Assembly (NCBI RefSeq): GCF_009663685.2
Contig: NZ_RCOG02000032.1
Span: forward strand, 486,373-550,372
Origin: Cupriavidus sp. U2
GTDB lineage: Bacteria > Pseudomonadota > Gammaproteobacteria > Burkholderiales > Burkholderiaceae
Length of the DNA stretch: 64,000 bases
Reading direction: 5' to 3'
Shown: piece after piece, positions 42,324 through 50,057 of the stretch
Layout: each line of letters begins with the position of its first letter
Numbering within the stretch: the stretch's first letter is position 1
The notes under the pieces: generated by a model
What the model was told of the DNA's origin: nothing
The model's database searches: none
What the model saw: only the letters and a program-made list of their open reading frames with translations
Program-made: the position numbers and the translations under genes

Positions 42324-43925
42324 TCAAGCCACCTCAAAGAAATGCGTGCCGTCGCGATCGAGTTGTGCGATCAGGCCGAATTCCCAATCGAGGTACGCCT
42401 GCATGGCAGCCGCTGCGTTGTCGGTGCCCTCGTACGGGCGGCGATAGCGATCCGTGCGCGGCACGGCCAGACGGGTTTCGCCCTGCTCGGCTGGCAGGCC
42501 CGCGTCGAACCACGCCGCGTTGCCGCCTTCCAGCACAAACACCTCCGACGTGGTCAGCGCCTGCAGGTCCACGGCCGCAAACCGCGCCAGCAGGCTTGAC
42601 CCGCAGGTCAGCACATAGCGACGGGCCGGCGGGATAGCGCGCAGCGCCTGGGCCAGCTGCGCCCGGATCGCGAACCACGCACCGGGGATATGACGCTTGA
42701 CGTAGTTGGCGCTGGCCGTCACGTCAATGACGGCCACGTCGCCGGTTTCCAGCCAGCTGGACAGCGTTGCCGGCGTGATCGTGGGCACTTCCGGTGCTGC
42801 GGGACGATTCGCCGCCGGGGTGCCGCGCTCGCTGCGCAGGGCATCGCCGACCGGCTCCACCACATAGACCTCCCACCCCATCTGGGCCAGCCACGACGCG
42901 CTCATGTTGGCGCGCACATCGTCATCGTCCGCCAGCACGATGCGCGCGCCACGCACCGGTGCGTTGTGATCGGTTTCCTGCACCAGCTGGCCGCCCGGCG
43001 CATTGGCGAAGCCTGGCGGATGGCCGTCGGCGTATTCCTCGGGCGTGCGCACGTCGAAGCGGTACACGGTGCGGCCCGGGGTCTCCAGCGATGCCAGCGC
43101 ATCATGCGCGATGCGCTTGACGCCCGCCCTGTCCGCAATGGCGCGGGCGCCTGCGCGGGCCTGTTCCAGGTTGGCCGCGCCCACCTGCGCCGGTGCGCGC
43201 CGGCTGGCCCCGTGCGACAACGTCTGCCCGGCCAGGGTCCAGCCGATCGTTCCATTGCGCAGCGCGGCCACAGGGTTCGGAATGCCGGCATTGATCAGCG
43301 ACTGCGTGCCGATGATGCTGCGGGTCCGGCCCGCGCAGTTGACGACGACTTGCGTGGCGGGGTCGGGCGCCAGTTCGCGCACACGTAGCACCAGTTCCGC
43401 GCCGGGCACGCTGGTCGACGTGGGAATGTTCATGGTCTGGTACTCGTCGAAGCGGCGCGCGTCGACGATCACCACATCGGCCTTGCGGTCGATCAGCGCC
43501 TGCACCTCCGTGGCGCTCAGCGAAGGCGTGTGCCGTTTCGCCTCGACCAGTTCGCCAAACGACTTGCTCGGCACGTTGACGTCGCGGAACACTTCGCCGC
43601 CACCGGCGATCCATGCTTCCAGGCCGCCGTCGAGCAGCGACACATCGGTATAGCCAAGCCTGCGCAGCACGCTTGCGGCACGCGGCGCCAGGTCTTCGCC
43701 ATCATGCTGGCCGTAGATCACGATACGGGTATCGCGCCGCGGGATGCGCGTCCAGGCTTCGAGTTCGAGCTTCGACAGCGGGAAGTTGGCCGCCCATAGC
43801 GGATGCTGCTGCGCGAACGGGTCTTCCTCGCGCACATCCACCAGCGCAATCTCGGCGCGGTCCAGCAACGCCTGGCGCACTGCCTGGCTGGTCGTGACGG
43901 GAAACGGATGGCTGGCTGCGGTCAT
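42324..43925 (-). CDS. Four-domain rhodanese (sulfurtransferase)
   Basis: The 533 residues form four rhodanese-like domains (about 10-112, 132-238, 268-360 and 382-485). Domain 2 has its active-site Cys197 (VVVNCAGRTRS) and domain 4 Cys441 (YVLTCGSSLLA). In domain 1 (IVIYGQHDGED) and domain 3 (IVLADDDDVR) the cysteine is absent. The protein should move sulfane sulfur, with the cysteine-less domains as structural or binding partners. It overlaps the thiol dioxygenase gene by 4 bp (ATGA). A role in handling sulfur from small thiols or sulfinates is inferred. Confidence 0.88.
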   Translation of the reverse strand: MTAASHPFPVTTSQAVRQALLDRAEIALVDVREEDPFAQQHPLWAANFPLSKLELEAWTRIPRRDTRIVIYGQHDGEDLAPRAASVLRRLGYTDVSLLDGGLEAWIAGGGEVFRDVNVPSKSFGELVEAKRHTPSLSATEVQALIDRKADVVIVDARRFDEYQTMNIPTSTSVPGAELVLRVRELAPDPATQVVVNCAGRTRSIIGTQSLINAGIPNPVAALRNGTIGWTLAGQTLSHGASRRAPAQVGAANLEQARAGARAIADRAGVKRIAHDALASLETPGRTVYRFDVRTPEEYADGHPPGFANAPGGQLVQETDHNAPVRGARIVLADDDDVRANMSASWLAQMGWEVYVVEPVGDALRSERGTPAANRPAAPEVPTITPATLSSWLETGDVAVIDVTASANYVKRHIPGAWFAIRAQLAQALRAIPPARRYVLTCGSSLLARFAAVDLQALTTSEVFVLEGGNAAWFDAGLPAEQGETRLAVPRTDRYRRPYEGTDNAAAAMQAYLDWEFGLIAQLDRDGTHFFEVA

Positions 43926-44542
43926 GGTGCGACGGATTCCTTCGAGCGGTCCCAGGGATTGGGCAAGGTGGTATTGGAGTAGCCGGAGATAAAGGTCTTG
44001 CTGCCGCCGGCTTCCGGATAGACATGGCGCCTTACCGCGCCGATATTGGCGCCGTAGACGTGGATGCTGATCGATACACGGTCGTCGAAGGCATTGTGAA
44101 CGCGGTGGATATCGCCAACCGTGGGCGACACCGCCTCCACCTGGCCCGGCTCCAGCCGCACGGCCTCGCCTTCCGGCCGGGGCACGCCGTCACCGTGTAT
44201 CGCGTAGGGCTGCGCATACTCGGCGCCGCGCAGCATGCCGATCAGGCCCCACACCGTATGGTCGTGGATCGGCGTGCGCTGACCCGGCCCCCAGACGAAG
44301 CTGACGATCGAGAACCGCTCGGCGGAATCGCAGTGCAGCAGCATCTGCTGATAGAACTCGGGATGGGGCTGCGCATAGGCCTCGGGCAGCCAGTCGTCGC
44401 GCGCCACCAGCTTTGCCAGCAGCGCGCCGCCTTCGTCCAGGATGCGCGGCTCGTCCGGCTGCTGGTCCAGCAAGGCGGAAAAGGCGGTGATGAAGTCGCG
44501 CAGCGGCGCCAGCGCGTGCGCGCCGGGTAGCGTCTCGGCCAT
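43922..44542 (-). CDS. Thiol dioxygenase (cysteine / 3-mercaptopropionate dioxygenase family)
   Basis: A cupin non-haem iron enzyme of 206 residues that adds O2 to a small thiol to give a sulfinic acid. The iron ligands are visible: His93 and His95 in TPIHDHTVWG and His146 in GDIHRVHNAF. The residue equivalent to the substrate-binding Arg60 of mammalian cysteine dioxygenase appears to be Gln (FYQQMLLH, about 66). This is the hallmark of Gln-type enzymes that prefer 3-mercaptopropionate. It lies between the acyl-CoA-dehydrogenase-like flavoprotein (86 bp) and the rhodanese (4-bp overlap). Confidence 0.88.
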   Translation of the reverse strand: MAETLPGAHALAPLRDFITAFSALLDQQPDEPRILDEGGALLAKLVARDDWLPEAYAQPHPEFYQQMLLHCDSAERFSIVSFVWGPGQRTPIHDHTVWGLIGMLRGAEYAQPYAIHGDGVPRPEGEAVRLEPGQVEAVSPTVGDIHRVHNAFDDRVSISIHVYGANIGAVRRHVYPEAGGSKTFISGYSNTTLPNPWDRSKESVAP

Positions 44543-44628
44543 GGCTTGTCTCCAGATTCACGTGTGCCGTCGAGGCTGCGGCACATCGCACACAACCATA
44601 GCACGGCGGGCAGTCGTCTGCGCCCGGG

Positions 44629-45837
44629 TCAGATACCCAGCGCCGCGCGACCGGCGGCGGTCAGGATGGCGTCGTTCTGCGGCGTGTGGATGCGGCTGCA
44701 GAGCACGTCGCGATAGTGGCGTTGCAGCGGGTTGTGCCGGCTCAGGCCGTGATTGCCCGACAGTTGCAGCGCCAGTTCCACGGCACGAATCGCGTTCGAT
44801 GTGACGGTGTACTTGAGCAGCCCGCTGTCGGCCGGCAGCGGCGGCGCGCCAGCATCGCAGCGCGCGGCAATGTCGTCGAGCAAGACCTGGTTCACGCGCA
44901 GCAGCGCGGCGATCTCGCCAATCGACTCCTGCACGCGCGGCAAGGTGGCCAGCGGCTTGCCCAGGCTGCCCGGCGCCCGCTCGCGCACGAACTGGCGGAC
45001 CCAGTCGAAGCCGGCACGCGCCACGGCGTCGTAGAGGCTGCCCAGCAGGGTCACCATCCACGCCTGCTGGTCAGCGTTGGCGTCGATATCCGCCTGGCTG
45101 CCGCCCGCCGGCGCCCACGCCGCGGGCGGGCGGATGTCCACGGCGTTTTCCAGCGGGATCCAGACATCCTCGAACACGGTCTCGTGGCTGCCCGACGCAC
45201 GCAGCCCCAGATGGTCCCAGCTTTCGATCACCCGGATGCCGGGCGTCCCGGCGTCCGGCCTGGGCACCAGAAAGATGCCGACGCGCGGCTCGGGCTCGTG
45301 CGTACGCGCCCATACGGCCAGCCAGCGCAGGGCCGGGATGCCGGTGGTGTACAGCTTGTGGCCGCGCACCCGCCAGCGGTCGCCCACGCGTGTGGCCACC
45401 GTGCCAGGCAGGCCGCCGCGTGCCGGCGACCCAAGCTCCGGCTCCACGCGCAGCGAGTTGATCAGGCCGCCCTGCTCCACGGCACTGCGGAATACCTGCT
45501 GGCGCACCGCGTCGGGCCAGCGCGAATCGGCGCGACCGATAGCGCGATGCTGCAGGTAGGTCATCGTCAGCACCAGCGCCGTGGCCGCGTCGCCGCCTGC
45601 TACAGCCGCGATGATGCGCCGCGCCTGGGCCAGTCCCGCGCCAGCACCGCCGTGCGCGGCCGGCACTACCTGTGCGATCAGGCCGTAGCCGTGCAGCTGC
45701 GCGAAATTGTCGTGCGGGAACGTGCCATCGGCGTCGTGGGCGGCAGCGGTGGTGGCGAAGCGCGCGGCCAGTTCGGCCAGCACGTCGTCCAGCCGTGCCG
45801 CCGGGGTCGGCAGGCGATGCAGGGATGACGAAGACAT
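44629..45837 (-). CDS. Acyl-CoA dehydrogenase-fold flavoprotein (SfnB/DszC-like)
   Basis: The 402-residue protein has the acyl-CoA dehydrogenase fold (HDNFAQLHGYGLIAQVVPAAHGGAGAGLAQA; TTGIPALRWLAVWAR; ESWDHLGLRASGSHETVFEDVWIP; LQLSGNHGLSRHNPLQRHYRDVLCSRIHTPQND). It lacks the usual catalytic-Glu context of true dehydrogenases. The C-terminal pattern fits the FMNH2-dependent SfnB/DszC group that acts on sulfur compounds. Its position, divergent from a luciferase-type monooxygenase and upstream of a thiol dioxygenase, supports an organosulfur role. The start MSSSSLHRLPTPA is chosen over a long open upstream frame without similarity. Confidence 0.83.
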   Translation of the reverse strand: MSSSSLHRLPTPAARLDDVLAELAARFATTAAAHDADGTFPHDNFAQLHGYGLIAQVVPAAHGGAGAGLAQARRIIAAVAGGDAATALVLTMTYLQHRAIGRADSRWPDAVRQQVFRSAVEQGGLINSLRVEPELGSPARGGLPGTVATRVGDRWRVRGHKLYTTGIPALRWLAVWARTHEPEPRVGIFLVPRPDAGTPGIRVIESWDHLGLRASGSHETVFEDVWIPLENAVDIRPPAAWAPAGGSQADIDANADQQAWMVTLLGSLYDAVARAGFDWVRQFVRERAPGSLGKPLATLPRVQESIGEIAALLRVNQVLLDDIAARCDAGAPPLPADSGLLKYTVTSNAIRAVELALQLSGNHGLSRHNPLQRHYRDVLCSRIHTPQNDAILTAAGRAALGI

Positions 45838-45916
45838 GCGGTTTCCTTCGGGCGTCGGGGGGAACAGGATCAGGCGCCACATAGCGTACCGCCGCATGCC
45901 CGGCCTTGATAACGAC

Positions 45917-45967
45917 GCATATCGCATATCGACCGGCGGTTTTTGCTGCATATGGAGCGGCGTTTTT
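45917..45967. promoter_or_regulatory. Direct-repeat operator candidate in the divergent sulfur promoter region
   Basis: Within the 211-bp divergent gap, CATATCGACCGGCGGTTTTT (45925-45944) is repeated imperfectly as CATATGGAGCGGCGTTTTT (45949-45967), 24 bp apart, with a third GCATAT at 45917-45922. It is placed to bind a regulator of both transcription units. No confident -35/-10 pair was found. Confidence 0.5.
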
Positions 45968-46048
45968 ATTCGTTGGGTCTGCCGCCGCGCCGGCGTACGT
46001 TCTCGTCCATACCCGTTACCCCATCCAGGCAAACCAGGAGCATCACGC

Positions 46049-47140
46049 ATGAGCGTCAACTTCATCGGCATGATCCAGAGCCAGAAGCAATCGGAAATCC
46101 ACCCGCCCACCGGCCCCGTGATCGACCGCGACTATGTGCGCGCCTTCGCACAGGCCCACGAGCAGGCCGGCTTCGACCGCATCCTGGTGCCGCACCACTC
46201 CACCGGCCCGTCCGCCACGCTGACCATCTCGTACGCGGCCGCCGTCACCGAGCGCATCCACTTCATGCTGGCCCACCGGCCGGGCTTCACTTCGCCCACG
46301 CTGGCCGCGCGCCAGATCGCCACGCTGGACCAGTTCAGCGGCGGCCGGCTCGGCGTGCACTTCATCTCAGGCGGGTCGGACGACGAACAGAAGCGCGATG
46401 GCGACTACCTCGACCACGACCAGCGTTACGCCCGCACGGACGAATATCTGGGCATCCTGCGGCGTATCTGGACGGAGTCGCAGCCGTTCGACCACGACGG
46501 CACGTTCTACCGCTTCGCGCGCGGCTTCTCCGAAGTCAAGCCGGCGCAGCAGCCGCATGTGCCGATCTACTTCGGCGGCGCGTCAGAGGCGGCCATTGCC
46601 GTCGCCGGCAAGCACGCCGACGTCTATGCGCTGTGGGGCGAATCGCTCGACCAGGTGCGCGAACTGACCACGCGCGTGCGTGCCGAAGCGGCCAGACACG
46701 GCCGCGAGATCAACTTCTCGGTGTCGTTCCGGCCGGTGCTGGCCGATACCGAGGAAAAAGCCTGGCAGCGCGCCGACGACATCCTCGAACGCACCCGCGC
46801 GTTGCGCGTGCAGGCCGGCTACAGCCGGGGCGGGCCGCAACAGAGCGAAGGCGCGCGCCGGCTGCTGGCGGCGGCCGAACAAGGCGATCGCGTTGACCAG
46901 CGTCTGTGGACGGCCATCGCACGCGAAACGGGCGGCCGTTCGAATTCCACCGGGCTGGTCGGCACGCCGGAACAGGTGGCCGATGCCCTGCTGGCCTACT
47001 ACGACCTGGGCGTGACCACGTTCCTGATCCGCGGCTTCGATCCGCTCGAAGACGCCGTCGACTACGGCCGCGAGCTGATTCCGCGCGTGCGCGAGCTGGT
47101 AGCACAGCGCGACGCCGAACAGCGCCGCCGCGCCGCCTGA
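46049..47140 (+). CDS. LLM-class flavin-dependent monooxygenase (SsuD-like)
   Basis: A luciferase-like TIM-barrel enzyme of 363 residues. IHFMLAHRPGFTSPTLAARQIATLDQFSGGRLGVHFISGGSDDEQKRDGDYLDHDQRYARTDEYL is the SsuD-type core, with VPIYFGGASEAAIAVAGKHADVYALWGE following. SsuD-family enzymes use FMNH2 and O2 to release sulfite from sulfonates. Here it is followed by its own importer. ATG 46049 has AGGAG about 9 nt upstream; the frame is open upstream without homology. No flavin reductase gene is adjacent. Confidence 0.9.
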   Translation: MSVNFIGMIQSQKQSEIHPPTGPVIDRDYVRAFAQAHEQAGFDRILVPHHSTGPSATLTISYAAAVTERIHFMLAHRPGFTSPTLAARQIATLDQFSGGRLGVHFISGGSDDEQKRDGDYLDHDQRYARTDEYLGILRRIWTESQPFDHDGTFYRFARGFSEVKPAQQPHVPIYFGGASEAAIAVAGKHADVYALWGESLDQVRELTTRVRAEAARHGREINFSVSFRPVLADTEEKAWQRADDILERTRALRVQAGYSRGGPQQSEGARRLLAAAEQGDRVDQRLWTAIARETGGRSNSTGLVGTPEQVADALLAYYDLGVTTFLIRGFDPLEDAVDYGRELIPRVRELVAQRDAEQRRRAA

Positions 47141-47175
47141 ACCACCCACACCAACAACAACGGGGAGCGGGAAAC

Positions 47176-48189
47176 ATGAGCCAGAACACCTTCCAGCCAG
47201 ATGCACGCCGCCGCAGCGTCCTGCGGCTCGCCGGCACCGCAGCCATCGCCGCGCCGGCCCTGATCCTGGGCCGCCAGGCGTGGTCCGCACCGCGCAAGCT
47301 GACGTTTGCGTGGAACCAGAATTCGTTTTGCCTGACACCGATCGTGGTGGCCCAGGAAAAGGGCTTCTTCGAGAAGAACGGGCTGCAGGTGGACCTGATC
47401 AACTACAGCGGGTCCACCGACCAGCTGCTGGAATCGATCGCCACCGGCAAGGCCGACGCCGCCGTGGGCATGATCCACCGCTGGCTCAAGCCGCTTGAAG
47501 CCGGCTTCGACGTCAAGATCATCGGCAGCTCGCATGGCGGCTGCGTGCGGCTGGTAGGCGCCAAGGCCGCCAGCGTGACGAACCTGCAGGCGCTCAAGGG
47601 CAAGACCGTGGGCGTCAGCGACCTGGCCGCGCCGGGCAAGCACTTCTTCACGATCCTGCTGGCCAAGAACGGCATCGACCCGGACCGTGACATCACCTGG
47701 CGCCAGTACCCGGCCGACCTGCTTGGCGTGGCCGTGGACAAGGGCGAGATCCAGGCGATTGCCGACGGCGATCCCAACCTCTACCTGCTCGAAAAGCGCA
47801 CCAACGGCGCCTATGTGGAACTGGCCACCAACCTGACCGGCGAGTATGCGCGCAAGGTCTGCTGCGTGATCGGCGCCCGTGGCGAACTGGTCCGCAACGA
47901 CCGGCCGGCCGCGTCCGCGCTGGCCCGGTCGATCGTGCAGGCCACCGACTACGTCAACGAGAACCCCAACGAGGCGGCCAAGGTCTTTGCCAAATACTCG
48001 CCCAAGATCAGCACCGACGACCTGCGCAAGCTCTATGCGTCCCTGACCTACACCCATCACCCGACCGGCGTGGATCTGCAGGAGGAAATCGCGTTCTATG
48101 CCGGCGATTTCCAGCGCATAGGCGTGCTCAAGAAATCGACCGACACGAAGAAGCTGGCGCAGCACGTCTACGCCAACGTCCTCGGCTAA
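47176..48189 (+). CDS. Sulfonate/nitrate-type ABC transporter substrate-binding protein
   Basis: The 337-residue protein has an N-terminal twin-arginine-like signal (DARRRSVLRLAGTAAIAAPALI) and a periplasmic NMT1/SsuA-type binding fold (LTFAWNQNSFCLTPIVVAQEKGFFEKNGLQVDLINYSGSTDQLLESIATGKADAAVGMI). It would capture a sulfonate or related anion for the downstream permease and ATPase. AGCGGGAA precedes the ATG at 47176. It lies 35 bp after the monooxygenase gene. Confidence 0.9.
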   Translation: MSQNTFQPDARRRSVLRLAGTAAIAAPALILGRQAWSAPRKLTFAWNQNSFCLTPIVVAQEKGFFEKNGLQVDLINYSGSTDQLLESIATGKADAAVGMIHRWLKPLEAGFDVKIIGSSHGGCVRLVGAKAASVTNLQALKGKTVGVSDLAAPGKHFFTILLAKNGIDPDRDITWRQYPADLLGVAVDKGEIQAIADGDPNLYLLEKRTNGAYVELATNLTGEYARKVCCVIGARGELVRNDRPAASALARSIVQATDYVNENPNEAAKVFAKYSPKISTDDLRKLYASLTYTHHPTGVDLQEEIAFYAGDFQRIGVLKKSTDTKKLAQHVYANVLG

Positions 48190-48204
48190 CCCGGGAGCGC
48201 CCAC

Positions 48205-49260
48205 ATGGCTACGCCGCAACAAACGCTTGACGCCCCGCTGTCGCTGGACGGATCGGCCAAACCGGCCACATCGGCCAAATCGACCGGCACGCCGGCCGGC
48301 GTCTGGCCCACCGGCATCGTCGCCGCGCTGGCATGGGGCGCCTTCGGCGCGCTCACCTGGCGCTGGCCGAACAAGGTGGCCGGCTTTTCGGACTGGGCCT
48401 ATACCGACGAACTCGGCATCGCGGTACTCGTGGCGGCCGCCGCGCTGCTGGCGGTGGCCGTCGGGGGCGGCTACGCAGGTCCGCTGCGCCGCCTGCGCCA
48501 GGCGATACGCCATGCCGGCCCGTGGCTGGTGGCCCTGCCGCTGGTCCTGGCGGGCTGGGAAATCCTGACCGCGAAGACGGCGCTGCTGCCCACGCCCTTC
48601 TTTGCGCCACCCCAGGCGCTGATCGAGGTCTACATCGACGACTGGCGCCGGCTGGGCGACAGCGCGCTGAACACGCTGAAGCTGCTGGGCTTCGGCGTGG
48701 CCTACGGCGGTGTGGTGGGCTTCCTGATCGGCGTGTCGATCGGATGGTCGCGCCGCATCGGCTACTGGGTGCATCCGGTGCTGCGTGTGCTGGGGCCGTT
48801 GCCCTCCACCGCGCTGCTGCCGCTGACGTTCTATTTCTTCCCGTCGAGCTATTCGGCGGCCGTCTTCCTGATCGCGCTGGCCACGGCCTTTCCGGTGGCG
48901 GTGCTGACCTGGTCCGGCGTGGCCAGCGTCAACAAGAGCTACTACGACGTGGCCCGCACGATGGGCGCGTCAGAGGCGTTCCTGGTGCTGCGCGTGGCCA
49001 TCCCGGCGGCGCTGCCCCAGGTCTTCGTGGGGCTGTTCATGGGGCTCGGCGCGTCGTTCTCGGTGCTGGTCACGGCCGAGATGATGGGCGTGAAGTCGGG
49101 GCTGGGCTGGTATCTGACCTGGGCGCAGGGCTGGGCCTCGTACGTGAACATGTACGCGGCGCTGATCGTCATGGCCCTGCTGTTCTCGGGCGTCATCACA
49201 TTGCTGTTTGCCGTGCGCGACCGCGCGCTGTCGTGGCAGAAAGGAACCGTCAAATGGTAG
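48205..49260 (+). CDS. Sulfonate/nitrate-type ABC transporter permease
   Basis: At 351 residues this SsuC/TauC-type permease is longer than usual (about 260). An extra N-terminal part of about 100 residues has two additional membrane helices (TGIVAALAWGAFGALTW and IAVLVAAAALLAVAVGGG). The core has the MetI-like fold with an EAA loop (YYDVARTMGASEAFLVLRVAIPAALPQVFVGLFMG). Its last 7 bp overlap the ATPase gene. Confidence 0.9.
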   Translation: MATPQQTLDAPLSLDGSAKPATSAKSTGTPAGVWPTGIVAALAWGAFGALTWRWPNKVAGFSDWAYTDELGIAVLVAAAALLAVAVGGGYAGPLRRLRQAIRHAGPWLVALPLVLAGWEILTAKTALLPTPFFAPPQALIEVYIDDWRRLGDSALNTLKLLGFGVAYGGVVGFLIGVSIGWSRRIGYWVHPVLRVLGPLPSTALLPLTFYFFPSSYSAAVFLIALATAFPVAVLTWSGVASVNKSYYDVARTMGASEAFLVLRVAIPAALPQVFVGLFMGLGASFSVLVTAEMMGVKSGLGWYLTWAQGWASYVNMYAALIVMALLFSGVITLLFAVRDRALSWQKGTVKW

Positions 49261-50036
49261 TGGCCGCATCCGACGCCTCGCGTGGCGCCCGCATCGATAT
49301 CCGCGCCGTCAGCCATGCCTTTGGCGATGGCGACACGCAGCTGCCGGTGCTCGACAGCGTCAACCTGAAGGTGGCGCCCGGCGAGTTCGTCGCGCTGCTC
49401 GGCCCCAGCGGCTGCGGCAAGTCCACGCTGCTGCGGCTGGTGGCGGGCCTGGACAGTCCGTCGCAGGGGCAGATCCTGCAGGACGATACGCCGATCGACC
49501 GCCCCGACCCCTCGCGCATCGTCGTCTTCCAGGACCCCACGCTCTACCCTTGGCGCCGCGTGCGCGACAATGTGGCGCTGGGCCTGCAGGCGCGCGGCCT
49601 GCTGCGCCGCGAAGGCCATCGCGTCGATGCGGCCCTCAAGCGCGTGGGGCTCGAAGCCTTCGCCCGCGCGTTTCCGCATCAGTTGTCGGGCGGCATGGCC
49701 CAGCGCGTGGCACTGGCCCGCGCGCTGGTCAACGACCCCCGGCTGCTTGTCCTCGACGAACCGCTTGGCAAGCTCGATTCGCTGACGCGCCTGGCGATGC
49801 AGAGCGACCTGGTCGAACTGTGGCAACGCGCGGGCTTTTCCGCCCTGCTCGTCACGCACGATGTGGAAGAGGCGCTGTTCCTGGCGCAACGCGTGATCGT
49901 GTTCAGCCAGCGGCCGGCGCGCATCACGGCCGAGATCCACGTCGACCTGCCCTATCCCCGCCATCGCGGCGATCCGCGGCTGACCGAGCTTCGGCACGAA
50001 GCCCTGCGCCATCTGGGTCTCGATGCCAGCTGGTAA
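49254..50036 (+). CDS. Sulfonate/nitrate-type ABC transporter ATPase
   Basis: The 260 residues form an SsuB/TauB-type ATPase: Walker A GPSGCGKST, Q-loop VVFQDPTLYPWRRVRDNV, signature LSGGMAQRVALARAL, Walker B LLVLDEPLGKLD, and switch His in LLVTHDVEEAL. ATG 49254 lies inside the permease stop region (7-bp overlap, AAGGAA upstream), so translation is coupled. Confidence 0.93.
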   Translation: MVVAASDASRGARIDIRAVSHAFGDGDTQLPVLDSVNLKVAPGEFVALLGPSGCGKSTLLRLVAGLDSPSQGQILQDDTPIDRPDPSRIVVFQDPTLYPWRRVRDNVALGLQARGLLRREGHRVDAALKRVGLEAFARAFPHQLSGGMAQRVALARALVNDPRLLVLDEPLGKLDSLTRLAMQSDLVELWQRAGFSALLVTHDVEEALFLAQRVIVFSQRPARITAEIHVDLPYPRHRGDPRLTELRHEALRHLGLDASW

Positions 50037-50057
50037 GTCCGCCGTCCGGGGCGCCAC

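Noticed and set aside
46906..47175. Upstream extension of the sulfonate-binding protein
   Set aside because: It overlaps the monooxygenase gene in another frame; the Tat-like signal peptide starts at 47176.
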